Shown here: in pieces, positions 34,376-46,900 of the stretch
Layout of the letters: every line of letters starts with the position of its first letter
Numbering within the stretch: the first letter of the stretch is position 1
Assembly: GCA_009739215.1 (NCBI GenBank)
Contig: VSJF01000003.1
Location: 1,550,001 to 1,614,000, forward strand
From: Floccularia luteovirens
Lineage: Eukaryota; Basidiomycota; Agaricomycetes; Agaricales; Squamanitaceae
Length of the DNA stretch: 64,000 bases
Direction of reading: 5' to 3'
Program-made: the position numbers and the translations under genes
Notes under the pieces: generated by a model
Database searches by the model: none
Told to the model about the DNA's origin: nothing
The model's input: only the letters and a program-made list of their open reading frames with translations

Positions 34376-37300
34376 TTAGTCAAGTTCCAATTGTGTGAAG
34401 TGCATGACTGACCCTGCTCCTTCAACACCCGCAGCCCCAAGTGAATCCGTCGAGTCACCCATTATAACCCATTGAGGTACCGGAATTCCTGTGCGAATGG
34501 GAAATAGTCTCCCTGCTCTTTCCCCTGCTATGGGGTTAGAGTACAGGATGAACATTGCTATGCCCCTGGGATTTGTTGGATGTGGGTGTAAGAATAACAC
34601 CGCTGTAGCCATCGATAGTCAGAAATTAGTTAAGTTGGGAGTCATACAATTCTGAATACCTCTATTTTTCATTTCTAACAGTTTATCTTTCAGATAAAGT
34701 TGATTGCCACGGTAGTTGAATGGCGTGTGACGTTGACCAAGAATGTGTTGAGTATATTGTGCCGACGTATTTCCTATGAAGATGACATTTCCATCACCTA
34801 AACGTCCAGAGTTCAATCCTTCAATTGCTTTGCCCTCATGTATGATCTCCGAGTCTAGTTTGAGGTATGTGTTCAGATCATGAGCTATCCGAATAGCCAT
34901 GGAAAATGCATGGCTAGTTGGACTGGTATCGGCAACGACAAGGACCAAAGGACCTTGGGTTAAGAGGACATCTTGCATCCGATAGGACGTCCGTGTTGTA
35001 ACTTTCTCTAACTGTGCAGATAACTAAATACATTCGTGGTATGAGCTTCCCTCTTCTATGGTATAAGGTACACTCACCCCCCACTGACGAACCCCGGCCA
35101 AACGTTCAATTCTTAAAGAGTCATCCAGAGATGTAACCAAGGCCGAATCATCCACCTAGAATGCGGCTTGGCAAAGAGCTTCCAAGTAGCATAGGCCGCA
35201 ATAAAAAGGACTTGACGTTCATAGTTGTAATACGAACAGTCTCAACGTCAAGCCATTCAACTTTAAGCCTCGACAACCTGTTCCATAGAATTAATCGGAT
35301 AAACCCAGATGTTTGTACAAAAAGATCAGAATCGTACACACCTGCCAGGCACTCGAGCTCTTTCGATCTGACAGCCTCGGACGGAGCCACTCTCTCCAGG
35401 ATTTGATACTGTGAGCGTGAATTTATTGTTGGGATAGTTCTTCTCAGAGGGTTGGTTTTCAACCAATCTATCGATAAAGCTTTCAACATCGGTTGTGTTG
35501 ATCATTTCTGGATCCCAATGGCCATAGCCTTTGTCCTCACGTAAGCTAGAAAAAGTTGTTATTTCTATGAGTTGGCATACTACTTTGGTTTGGCGTACGC
35601 GATATTGGCATTTTGTGACCATGTCTGGACGATCCCGACATACTCGCGCGAGTGCCATACAGGAACATTTTCGTCACTACCTCTGCGGGATTCGTGCGTT
35701 GGTTACTGAAATCATGGCACATAGCGGGTAAACGACTCCTCACCCATGCACAGCAAAAATCGGTATGTCTACTAAGTTTGACAGGTGTAAGTCATTGTCG
35801 TCTGCTGTCAGTGATGATTCTAAGATGGCGCGAAGCATAGGATCTATGAAATGTGACGATCTAAAAAACACCAAAGAGGTATGCTCGATATCCGGATTAT
35901 GAATGAGCGTTTCCCCACCTTGACATTGTCAATGGGACATATGCCTGCGACTTGATGTATCCGGCAGCAGCGACGACTGATTACGCCAGTATTAGATTAA
36001 AAACACTTCTATGTTCTTAGAATGTTTACGTACCTCCAAGAACTCTATTGGGATACTTGCAAGCAAAATGCCAGACACCCTGACCGCCGTTAGAATGCCC
36101 GATCAGCGCTACAGAAGTGTCTGGAGCAAATGCTTGCAAATTCCATGTTTTACTTTTCTCAAGTATTGAGGAGAGTGCAGATAATGAAGAGTGGATATCC
36201 AAAGCACTTGGTCCGTGCCAGTCTGTACCCTGCCTATGAATTCAGCATCTAGAAGCGCAATAAGTGATGGATGTCTCTCACCCAAGACGTCTTTCCTGTG
36301 GGTATTAAAATCCAATTATGCTTATTCTTTGGTAGGGAGTTTGCCCAAAAGTCTTGGTGAAGAATATCTACACCCGCCCCATCTAGATCTAGTATTGAGA
36401 CCAGTGTGCATACCATGAAAATGAAAATGCCCACGCAGTGCCACAGTAGGGGGGTAAACTTTACTAATGCCGCTGTCTGTGGGAGGTATTGCCAAAAAAG
36501 CGGTAGGCATTGACTGGGCATAAAAATAAGATCCTTTCAAGATAGGGCGCCGTAAAATCGAATCAGACTTATGGTGTTTGAAAGGGATCTTGACGACCCG
36601 ATTTATTGGAAAAGAGGGCCTTCCCGGGTTGTTCAATTTGGTTATGATGGTTACTTCAAGTTCTTGAAATTCCGCTACTTGACTGTGCTGTGCAATGTGT
36701 ATAGGGATTATACGTGTCTGTGAAGGAGCTATTATGATTTCTCGTTGGAGCGTCAATGTTATGCCCTGGAGGATAATTCAATAAAATTAAGAGAAAAATA
36801 TATATCATCAACTTACTTTCCTGTTCGTGGCAACTCCAATGATAGTCCACCAACCGAATACACTACGAAGTGCTATTCCCATGGCATCCCCAAAGGCATA
36901 TCCGTCCACAAAATCGCAGACTACGCCTTGAGTTTCTTCGTGTTGAATGTTCTCTGACACTGTCTCTAGCTGCAATGAGAGATCAATATTCTGGATAGGT
37001 AGTTCACTTTCCCGCGCATGTGGGTCTCCAAATAGACGTATCTGGGCACGCTTGGTTGAGTGTGGTGTATTCCTGGGGGTAATGGCTGCTCACTTCGTAG
37101 TCACCGCTAACGAATAGATCGTATGTTATGGGAGATTTAGTCGATGATGTTAGGGGAATCATGACAGGCCTCGGGAGGGCACTTTCCATGCTATATACAT
37201 CTCCTGCATACCATTTTATGGTCTGGTCACTCTCTGGTAAACGGTCATGGGGAACGATTGTGAAGTACGATCCGCCTTTCAATGTCACTAACCACTGCGG

Positions 37301-37798
37301 CAGTGAAAGGTTTGGATTTGGAAGGGGAGGGATCAGTGTTAAGGTGGTTCGCAGTATGGCATGGTGTTGTAGCGCTGCCCAGCCCTCTGTTGCCCGCAAA
37401 TAATTCCAGCTGCATGAAGTATGAGAAAGTGTTGGCTACATTCGTAAACTATCGCCACTTCACCGTATGTTTGGAAAGGATACTTGAAGTTTAGTACCAT
37501 TTGAGATACGAGTGGTCCACTCAACAGTACCCCCATCGGCGTATGCAGATGGCCAGGGTTTGTTATAATCTATCGGTTTGGTTACTGTATGCCAATCAGC
37601 AAAATCAGTACGAAATGCATTAGTGAGAGGTGCGTAGACTCGCGGTCCAGAGGAAACGAAGGGGAAATGAAGTGCTGCTCTCGAGCCTGGATAGGGAATG
37701 GGCCGAGAACCTTGGGAAAACGCGCTGATAATTAATTTAAAATTAGCGGATTATAGGGTTGACTTACATCCCACGTTGAAGACACTTTCACGCTCCAT
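34376..37798 (-). CDS. Alpha/beta-hydrolase, prolyl-oligopeptidase-like (S9-like)
   Basis: A large two-part protein of about 890 residues. The N-terminal half has no known fold that I recognise; it reads KVLGPFPIQAREQHFISPSF, PIDYNKPWPSAYADGG, IRWNYLRATEGWAALQHH and CDFVDGYAFGDAMG. The C-terminal half is an alpha/beta-hydrolase with a visible triad: serine in LIGHSNGGQGVWHF, aspartate in VHGGSDENVPVWHSR and histidine in DKGYGHWDPEM. That layout resembles S9 peptidases or esterases, but the substrate is unknown. I place the start at the ATG at 37796-37798 (MERESVFNVG), just after an in-frame TGA; a start further upstream (37932) would be in another frame. One intron (37585-37643) has a GC donor and is needed to reach PIDYNKPWP. 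No clear signal peptide is visible. The gene converges with NOT1. Confidence 0.8.
37585..37643 (-). other. GC-AG intron in the hydrolase gene
   Basis: The exon ends CTGGACC, the intron begins GCGAGT and ends GCATACAG, and the next exon starts TAACCAAACCG. The result reads SFPLDLTKPIDYNKPWPS. The GT donor two bases downstream puts the next exon out of frame. Length is 59 nt. Confidence 0.7.
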
Positions 37799-38177
37799 TC
37801 AAAAGGTTGTAATAGTCGTGAACTATTATCTGCATCCGACATGATGTTCATGCAATTCAGGGACAGAAGAATGCACTGCCAGTACCCAAATACGGCGCCC
37901 AAGTTATTCCAAATGTTAAAATGTAACATCAACTGCTATAAAACATTGATATGTCTGAGACTCGGAGAACATAAAATAAATACGTACGTCTAACTGGTCA
38001 TCGATCAGGTTTACAGGCTAATATAGCGGCCCTGTGCAGGTGACGTACTAGTAAGCAACCAGCCATGAGGTCAGTTTACGACTGTTGTGCATCACAGCAT
38101 GATATAAACAGAGCATAACATTGTACATTAGTAGTCGCTCGCTGTTTGTTCATCGTGCTTCATTTACTCCGTGTGTA
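37799..38177. other. Divergent promoter between the hydrolase and TMA7
   Basis: About 380 bp between divergent starts. A hydrophobic minus-strand frame starting at 37932 covers part of it, but it is out of phase with the conserved hydrolase exons. Nothing else is supported. Confidence 0.45.
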
Positions 38178-38585
38178 ATGTCGAGTCGCCAAGGTGGTAA
38201 GCTAAAGCCTCTAAAGGTATGTAAGCTCTTGATCTGTACTCATAAAGACTATGTTTTGACTGTTATATAGGCTGCCAAGAAAGAGAAGAAGGAAGAAACG
38301 GAGGAAGAGATTGCTTTCAAGGAGAAGAAGAAAGCAGAGGCTGAAGCTCTGAAAGCCGCCCGTGAAAAAGGTGTGTTCCATTGCTGGTAAACGATCATAG
38401 ATCTATCCGTACTGAAGTCTTGTAGCCCTCAAAAGTACTCTGTGATTTTTTGTCTTATAGCAATCTTACATCTAACATCTACAACAGGTGGACCTTTAAT
38501 CGGTGGAGGTATCAAGAAGCAAGTGACTAGTACAGTTTTCATTGCATTTTCCTAATATGATCTTCTTAGGTCTGGAAAGAAGTAG
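38178..38585 (+). CDS. TMA7: Translation machinery-associated protein TMA7
   Basis: TMA7 is a tiny ribosome-associated protein of about 61 residues. It reads MSSRQGGKLKPLK, then a lysine/glutamate helix (EEIAFKEKKKAEAEALKAA) and the glycine end GGPLIGGGIKKSGKK. Both ends are near-invariant from yeast to human. There are four exons; the last intron (38519-38569) has a GC donor, GCAAGT, and yields the canonical IKKSGKK with a TAG at 38583-38585. Without it the frame runs into a TAA after a dozen unrelated residues. Too short to be found by length alone; the identification rests on the two conserved ends. Confidence 0.93.
38519..38569 (+). other. GC-AG intron in TMA7
   Basis: Exon ATCAAGAA is followed by GCAAGT and, 51 nt later, TTCTTAG before GTCTGGAAAGAAGTAG. 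Spliced, it ends IKKSGKK, the family terminus. No GT donor can replace it. Confidence 0.9.
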
Positions 38586-38872
38586 TCTATACCTGTCTTC
38601 CTCTAGTTGGGATCTGGCGGCGGACGTACGACGGAATATAGATATGCTTCGAACTTATCTTTCCAATAGATCATGTAGTCATAAGATTGATCCAATTGTG
38701 ATTGTTGAAAACTAAACATTGTAAAGACAGCTAAGGCTTGTTGGTGTGTAAGGCGGAAAGATTTGTGTGTGTTTGTTATTGGTACACATGATCCTAGACC
38801 AGCCATCTCCAAGATTCGCGAATCACGCCTTTACCTTTGAATCTTTTGCCTCCACCCCTCCTCAAAATACAC

Positions 38873-38908
38873 ATGTTGGGTCCTTTGCAAGGCATACAGC
38901 CTAGCAAT

Positions 38909-38943
<35 letters not shown>

Positions 38944-41667
38944 ACAGCAACAACAGCAGCACCAACAACAAAATCAACAACACCAACAGAACCAACAAAA
39001 TCCTATTCCTCCTCCACCGCCTCAAAATGGGCAGGACTTCACCCTTTCCAGTGTACTACACTTTCTCCAGACAGAGTGGAGGCGCTATGAACGTGACCGA
39101 AATGAGTGGGAGATTGAACGTGCGGAAATGAGAGTGAGTGACAACTGTCGTTCCATTATTCCGGCTTGTCAACAATTTTCTTGTAGGCACGTATAGCATT
39201 GCTAGAGGGTGAGAGACGGTCCTTTGAGAATGTGAAGCTCGACTTGATGCGCCGAATAAAAATGCTGGAGTATGCTTTACGTGTGGAGCGGTAAGTAAAT
39301 CTTCTTGTCATACTGCTTCCCATGATGTTTAGAGCGGTTCAGGTCAAAGCAACTAACACAACCTCCGACGCACTCCATTCCGCCAAGCAAACTGGCTTCT
39401 ATTCAAGCACAGGCTGCTGCTTCAAATCAAAAAGATGACCAACAGAGCCACAGAGAAGAAAGTGGTGGTAGCTCTCCACGTAGTGAAGGTGACGTGTATT
39501 TTTTGGCCTTCACAAGTAAATGACTTATAAATTGCCATGAAGCAGACTCACCCTTGCCGGATAATCGCCTTTCTAATGGAGGCCCTATGAATGGTCCTAT
39601 TGGACGGATGAGCACATGGGGGATAGCAAATTGGGCCAATGGTCTTCCAACAGGTTCCATGGCAAATCTCAGCAAGCCCACATCCGGAAGGGACCAGAAA
39701 AGTAGGGCGCGTAGTCGTGATTATTTGAAGCAGTGCGTGTCACAGTCTTAGATATTCCGTTTAGTCCCTTTCGTAACACATCTGAATTTAATTCCTCGAA
39801 CCCTTTAGGTGTCTTCAAGAAATATCTTATCTGACTTCCCCACAAGCCATGAACCCTTTACCCAACAGACCTCTTCTCAACAACACATCTATACCCTTAG
39901 CATTGCCTAATCTTCCTTCCTTTGACCCAATGGCATACAATGGACGACCGAGGAAAGTACTGCCTGAGGCAGGAAAAGAGTTCCCTCTTATTAATGGCAT
40001 AAGCCCTATGTCGGGCCCACCTTCTGCAGCATCTTCTGCAGGCTCTCAGATACCCTCGATTGACCGTCTTAACTCTAATATGATGCAACAGCAACCTCCA
40101 TTGGCGCAATTATCACAGGCTTCCAATCTACCCCAAGCATCTTCCAGTGGCCAAAACGAGAAGGATAAAGATGGTGAACTAGAACATCGATCCCTTACCG
40201 CAATCTTCCGTCCAGAAGATTCAAATGAATGGAGGGAAAAACTACGGTTGTCGCAAGAAGCAGCAGAGCATGCAAGGTTGTCGAGAGAAGGTTTACCAGG
40301 TCAAGGTGTTTCAACTTGGGACAGGCGGAAAGAAGAAGAATTCGATGTAAAAGATGATGATAACGAGGTTGATGATGACGAGCCAAATGTGGCAGGATCA
40401 GGCGAGGGAGGTAAAGTTTGGAAAGCCAAGCGTACCTTGAGAAAGTCAGTCATTTCAAGATTTGATCGACAGTTCCGGCTAAATTTATATAAAATAGTCA
40501 TCTTGACGCTGTTCGTGCCCTGGCATTCCATCCCACAGAACTCTGTGTGGCAACCGGTGGTGATGATTGCACTGTCAAGATATGGCGAATGGATGTCTCT
40601 GGGTTGGCCTCTTCTGCGTATGTCTTATTACATTGAAGAGGTGTAAGACTTACATCTTTATACAGTGCACGAGCGACCACGGAAGTTGAACCTCAACTCA
40701 CACTTCGGGGCCACTCAGCAGCAATCACGCGACTTATCCACGGGCCATCAAAACAATTGCTCTATTCTGCATCGTTAGATTCGTCAATCCGAGTCTGGGT
40801 TCTACCTGCATCATCCCATACGACATATGCACCTTACGATGAAACCCGTTCTCATGGGGAGCTTATCGGACATACTGATGCTGTGTGGGATCTGGCATTG
40901 GTCAGAGATGAGAGCACTCTTATCAGCTGCGGCGCTGAAGGTGCTGTCAAAGTTTGGGATGTTGGCGCTCCGTCGGGGGGTGGTTCATTAAAATTATCTT
41001 GGGGCTGGTCAGGATTAGAAAATCAGAATGATATCCACGACGATATCAATGCGCCTGGTGCAACCGCAGTGGAGGCGCTCAAAGCTGACCTGAAAAAGGT
41101 TGCTGTAGCATACCAGAACGCTGTTGTCAAGATCTTCGATATTGAATCAGGGAAAGAAGTTTCCCGATTACAAAGTGACATGTCATACGGTATATGTTGT
41201 TCCCAGAAAATTACCTCGCATTTCTCACTTTTTTGCTTTTAGATGGAACACCATCAACGCAAATTAACCGTATCGTATCGCATCCAACCATGGCAATGCT
41301 CGTGACTGCCCACGAAGATAAATTTATTAGAATATTCGACACCCTCACAGGTGTGCTAGTTCATCCGCGTTTTATAGTCAATCCTGACCGCCTCTTTTAG
41401 GACAATGTACACATTCCATGCTTGCTCATCTTGATGGTGTCACATCACTGTCAATTGACGCAGGCAGGATTCTCACTTGTTTCTGGTAGTCATGATTGTT
41501 CAGTCCGGTTCTGGGATCTTCTAGGCTCGCGCGCTTGCCTACAAGAACTAACGATACACAGGGAGAAAGCAAGGGAAGGTGTCCTCGACGTAGAGTTCCA
41601 TCCATCACTCCCTTTCATGGCCAGCGCGGGCGCAGATGGGGTGGTTAAGCTCTATGCTTCGTCATAA
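38873..41667 (+). CDS. Striatin (STRIPAK scaffold), with an apparent frameshift
   Basis: Striatin is the regulatory PP2A subunit and scaffold of STRIPAK, which controls hyphal fusion and fruiting in fungi (Sordaria PRO11, yeast Far8). The start [12 protein letters not shown] is followed by a polyglutamine tract. The striatin N-terminal domain reads [20 protein letters not shown] and a coiled coil [20 protein letters not shown]. After a long linker come the WD40 repeats: [74 protein letters not shown] and [16 protein letters not shown]. One base too many at about 41463 breaks the frame between SLSIDA and AGFSLVSG; unshifted translation stops at 41487-41489, losing the last one to two blades. 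The rest is intact, about 760 residues in total. The extra base may be an assembly error. Confidence 0.93.
38909..38998 (+). repeat. CAA/CAG polyglutamine tract in striatin
   Basis: About 30 codons of mixed CAA and CAG, starting with 17 glutamines in a row and then broken by H and N codons. The opposite strand reads as a leucine-rich frame, which is an artefact of the repeat. Such tracts often vary in length between strains. Confidence 0.9.
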
Positions 41668-42018
41668 CCCCTCATTCTGGCAGTCTGAACTTGTGTTTGT
41701 AGATTGTACATATCCGAGGGACGGCAATTAATTTTTACAGCCATTTTCTTTATTTTACTTTCTACACTTCTCCAGCTGTATGCACGATTCCTTATGTTAA
41801 TCACACCGCTGTGTGATTGCAACTCTACATGCACTCATGATAATATCATACAAAACAAAAACTTCTGAACACGAACACTATTGTTACTGAATGTCACGGC
41901 CATCGTCATAAAGGCAGTTCGTATGCTAGGGCTACAGTGGGTACTACTAATATACAGCTGAAAAGAGGACTTGATGAGTAATAATTTGAAGATGATATAA
42001 AGTGACGGCTGAGAGTTC
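41668..42018. other. Convergent 3' region between striatin and PDE1
   Basis: About 350 bp with both 3' UTRs. A minus-strand frame extends PDE1 into this region (to 41835), but it only reads through the last intron and is not used. Confidence 0.6.
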
Positions 42019-43372
42019 TCATATTTCTGTTGATATGTTGTCAGTTTCATTGTAAGTGATGGGATGTATTTCTTAGACACACCAATTCGCATGCCTTGCT
42101 TAGCAGCAAGGATCTCGACTCCTAATCCTCTTGAAGCGACCAGGTCTTTGACTTGCTTGACAATGATGTCCCTTATGAGTTGGTTTTCATCTCCATCCAT
42201 GATTTCCTTACAGTGTATCACATACACACGGAGTCCCTGCAAAGACCCATGCAACTCCTCTGTTGATGGCGGATTCATCCTCTGTCGTTTACGGACAGGG
42301 CGCGTACGAGAGTTTATATATCCATGTGCCCTGTGCATGACTACCTCAGTTGCAAGCGCCGTAAGCTCGTCCAGAAGATGCTCAGGGGTGAGGTGGCCAT
42401 ATAACGTAGCGTTCTGTCTGCCAGATGGCCAAGAGCATTCGATGAAGATAGTAGACAGAGTGGCTGGGATGCGTGGAGCTGCTGCACGCCAGACATTGAT
42501 TGTCTTAGGGCGTGCTGCAATAGAATCTGGTTCTACATCCCCAAAGAAGAGAAATTCTTGGCCGCTGGGGTCGTAACGGATGAAGAATGCAGCTGATTCG
42601 TAGTGTCCTTGGTCGTTGAACCCATGATTAAGAGGTAGCGTACGCACAGAGATATCCGGAAAGACCGTCTTGTATCTATTGTCCGTATTCAGACTGCACA
42701 TATGCATTCATTTGAGAATTTAGAATTTAGAGAATTATGGGCTCACGCAGAGTAAAGAAGTTTATATTCCTCGTCATTCTCATTCCAGGATGCCAAATTT
42801 GGCCAAATGCGGTCAGAAAACACGGTTTCAAGGTCTTTAAGTGCCTGTTTTGTAGCGAAGATGCGTTTACGCTGACCGCCTAACGAGCCTGCAGTGATAA
42901 CCAGACTATTGATATGGTCTAAGTGTGCATGTGTGATAAGAAAACAGCTGAATAATGTCAGAACAGCTGGAATGAACAAGTTTGATTCGGGGGACTAACC
43001 GGACTCGAGAGTATATCTCGTAAGGGGACACTGTTTTCGATGCAACCTTACCGCTATCATTAGTGTCGAATAGGTTAGGATTTTTGGCCAGAAGGTACTT
43101 CAGAGCACCCTGCCCGGAACCTATATACTTGCGTTTAGTGGCTACTTGTTGCTTTAGGGACAGGAATGCTTCACCCGCTTCCAAAGCAATTATCCCATCC
43201 TCCCAACATGCCTTGTGTGGTTTGAGAAGATAACTGGGTGAAATGATGCAAGTTCATGTTTGTCGAACTTTCAGGGCGCAGTGCTAGGAGGCAAAGTGAA
43301 CACATACGCTGACAAATTTGTCTCGTCAGGACCACCTCCAGTACCCACCACAACCATGTCGAATGTAACCAT
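42019..43372 (-). CDS. PDE1: 3',5'-cyclic-nucleotide phosphodiesterase, class II (PDE1)
   Basis: PDE1 hydrolyses cAMP (low affinity) and dampens the PKA pathway. It has a metallo-beta-lactamase-like fold. The start at 43372 reads MVTFDMVVVGTGGGPDETNLSAYLL. The metal site is LITHAHLDHINSLV (HxHxDH), followed by RTLPLNHG, FLFFGDVEPDS and IFIECSW, all typical of class II. Near the end GVEILAAKQGMRI is followed by a 56-nt intron (GTGTGT...CAACAG, 42027-42082), after which EI and TGA complete the family-typical end. The TGA is at 42019-42021. Length is about 365 residues. It converges with striatin; the two are not known to be co-regulated. Confidence 0.93.
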
Positions 43373-43911
43373 GGAGAGGCGAGAATGAACAATGAAGAGA
43401 TTTATAAGGAAGGAGCTGTAATGTTGGCTTAGCCCCGACAGTATCAATCAATGATGATGATGGCTTCGGTACAAATACTTAAACATTTTGGGAACCCGAA
43501 TTCTTCGCGTCTTACTTACACATAAATCTGGATGTTTTACAACATTTTTTAGATTGTAGATTGCCCCAGTATCGCTTGTATTTTTGCAATGGAAATCTAA
43601 CAGACACGATATATGTAGTATTGACTGTAATGTATATATACCGCATTGTGCCTTATATTGCACTCTTCGCTTTCCTTATGCTGTTGTTCTATAAGGATAA
43701 ATAAGGGTGAGCGGCCTCGTGTAGAGACGGACATGGTGGAAGTGATATATGGAGACAAGAGACAGAGACTAACGAAACTGTACTTAACTCTGCTATCTCG
43801 TGGATGCCATGTGGTGGACACAAAAAGACACAGACAATGGATCACATGATTTCTCTCTCGTCCACCTCCCTTTAACCTTCAACGTTTCAACAGCAGCTAG
43901 CTAATATCTTT
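43373..43911. other. Divergent promoter between PDE1 and the next gene
   Basis: About 540 bp between divergent starts. Short open frames on both strands lack family signals. Nothing coding is supported. Confidence 0.5.
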
Positions 43912-46900
43912 ATGTCAATCACTTCGTTAAATGCGGAGGAAAACAACCGAAAACTCTTCCGTTTATATCAGAAAAGCTTATCTCAGAATAATGTTGAACA
44001 ATACACCTCATATGCTGAAAAATTAGCAAATTGGCTGAGTGACGGGAAGGCTTATTATAATGGAGCTAGACAAGAAGTAGGCATATGTGTTCTTAGTTTA
44101 GTGCCAACATTTCAATTCTGACCTTTCGTATCATCAAAGATAGTCAATCTCCTTCTAGTCAGCGTCATATTATCTTGTTAAACCCATGTCTCAATCATTT
44201 ATACTTGTAGACTGCGCAAAAAACATTTCGCGAAGCTGTAGGCAATACTCAGGGTCCCACAACTACCTTCAACATCTCAAACTATGCCGAGCATCAAATG
44301 GCCGCGTCTTATGTTCGTTTGATACAAGCAGTTATACCATTTGAAGGACTCTTCACTGAACCAATCTTGCGCTGTGAGTACGCTTCGCTTTGATTGATCG
44401 TTCAAATAAGATAATAATATCCTTCATAGATCATATCAGAAATTTGCGGCAAAGCATCACTATGCCAGTTTCAATTTCTGTTGCGCAAGTTCCGCCGGGG
44501 TAGTACGTATCGATACCATCTGGGGAGTATCAATTAGTAGCTAATGTACCTCTTCCAAGTATTCCAAGTCCCATAATAGCCCGAAGTCCAGGACCAATAT
44601 CTGCAATCCCGCAGGGGATTAACTTGTCACCACCCCGAGCATCACAGAGCACATCCTCACCCGTAGCCCCCAAACGCCCCTCCGGAGGTACATCTAATAC
44701 GAGCCAAGTAATTATCGCAAGAAGGCCGGTTGCAGTCAAACGACCTGCTCCTACGTGGGAGGATATTCCCGCCACTCCAACTTCATCACCTTATACAAAA
44801 GAAGATTTTGACCTTGGAAAACCCACCCTTCCCAGAGCTAAACACAAGAAAAAATGGAGTACAACTGATTTATCTGCCTTAGTTGAACGTGATTTACTCG
44901 CTTTCCGACGAAAACAAGCCGAAGCACCGAATACTAGTCATGACGCATCCTCTATTCAGGCAACTGTACATGTGTCGGAGGGAGTGGTGCTGCACAAGGC
45001 TTTATCAAAGCCTGGAGTTTCTACCAGTTCCTCGAATACACTCCCTGTTGAAGATACATCAGATGAAGATGTAGCTACGTCTGCTGAATCTGAACTGTTT
45101 GAACACAAAGAGTGTACACCCGCCCAAACACAGCCTATTCAAGATACCCAAAATTTTCAGCAGTCTTCTCTCACCATTCGGTCGTCCAATTTCACAGATA
45201 GGCAGATTCTGCTTACTGAAGGGAGATCAACGCCCGAAGTAGTAAGCAACTCTTGCTTCATTATTTTTCGATTATGTGACAGATAAATATATGGAAGGAT
45301 ATCCCACCAACTCCATCCAAACTTGATAATATCGATATTAGAACTAATGTGTCCAATACAGGAGACCATAAATCAAGCTATGAAGTAGACGGTAAGCCAG
45401 TGATATGACTGTGAAAATGATATCGCTTAAAAGCTGGTGACAATGTCTTCAATAGTTATCGATGAAACATATAAAAATTCTGTTAATCCATCAAAGCAAC
45501 CCGTGGCAGGTTCCGGCTTACCCGAGGCCCCGATTTATCCCTACATTGCAACCCTAGAATTCGATGATAATGGAACTGGGGTCGCTCCTTCTATTGCCTC
45601 GGATAGTGATCATATAGACGAGCTCATCAACGTGAGTTTGTTATGTGTTGAAAGATGGCGGAACTAAAACCCCTAAATCATAGGATGAAGATCAGCAAGT
45701 GGAAGAAATTTTAATGCCAGTTGATGTGGGTCTTTAGACTTTTGAGGTTCTATTCGAATTGTAAACTTACTTTTTAAATTTATCCGTAGGGTCGTGATGA
45801 TACACTTTCCGCCAGGTCTCCTTCAGTCCCCAAGGATCAGCACAATGTACCAAAAAGCGATGTAACTGATACGATGGAGGTCGACAACCATGAGCCAGGT
45901 ACATTCGTGAATAGTGATGTAATTTACCTTTATTAATTAGCTCTCAGATAAAAAGGTCGCTGGTGAACCAGCAGAACACTTAAACTCCCGAAATAAAATG
46001 ATCACCAGAAGTCCCGGAGGCATACCTATGAAAGAAGTACCCTCTGATGATTCCATCGACGAAATCATTGCTATATCAGACGAAGACACCTCGACAGATA
46101 CGAACCAGGTGTCCGATGGAGAAGATGTCAAGAAGGATATGACATTAGCGCACATAGAACACACAAAATTGATTGTAGCTTTCTCATCATACCAATGTTA
46201 AAAAAAGAAAGAGGAGTGAATCACCCATGAACACGAAGCTAGCAGTTAGACGGCCTCCCCCATATATGCTATCACCAAGAAAAACCACCTCAGCACAGAC
46301 TGCAGAACCTGACACAAATATTTTTACCAATGATGAACCTGCAGAAATCAATGCAGCAACTAGTCTTACGAGTCCTGAATCTGAAGATGTGAAGAATGAG
46401 ACCTTACTGCAACCGCCACCCAGGTCAACTGGTACGTTTCTATATTACCCATCTCCAGAAACAGACTGTCAATCTCCCTAGGAGTGTTTGGTAGAGAGAT
46501 GCGCATCATCTCTATTCAGCGCGGATTAACGGAGGGCAACAAGGTCACACTTAATTTCCACATTTCAAAGCAACAGTACCTCGCTCTAACTGGTTGGAAG
46601 GATCGACATCAAAGTTCAAAGTAAGACTTTCTGACAGAGATGATTTCTTACTGAAATATTGTTGATATCAAAGGGATCCCCGAAATACATTTTGTCTGTC
46701 TATAGGGTGTTACGCAGCAGACGAACTCGGAAATTTTGAAAAAGAGACAAATCTGGGGGAAAAACTTTCCAGACTGAAGTCTATATGGCCTATTGATGGT
46801 GGCCTAGCTATGAATATTATGTACAACGGTGCTTGGTATATTCTCCCTTCAGCGCCCCCTCTGATGGTCTGTTGAAAAGTTTGTTGGTTCTTTCGCAACT

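Noticed and set aside
38831..39025. Leucine-rich open frame on the minus strand.
   Set aside because: It is the complement of the glutamine repeat in striatin.
41835..42018. C-terminal extension of PDE1.
   Set aside because: Produced by reading through a good GT-AG intron; splicing restores the normal end.
44501..44503. In-frame TAG in the unknown nuclear protein, possible pseudogene.
   Set aside because: An intron starting GTACGT at 44503 with an AAG acceptor at 44558 or 44568 removes it and keeps frame.
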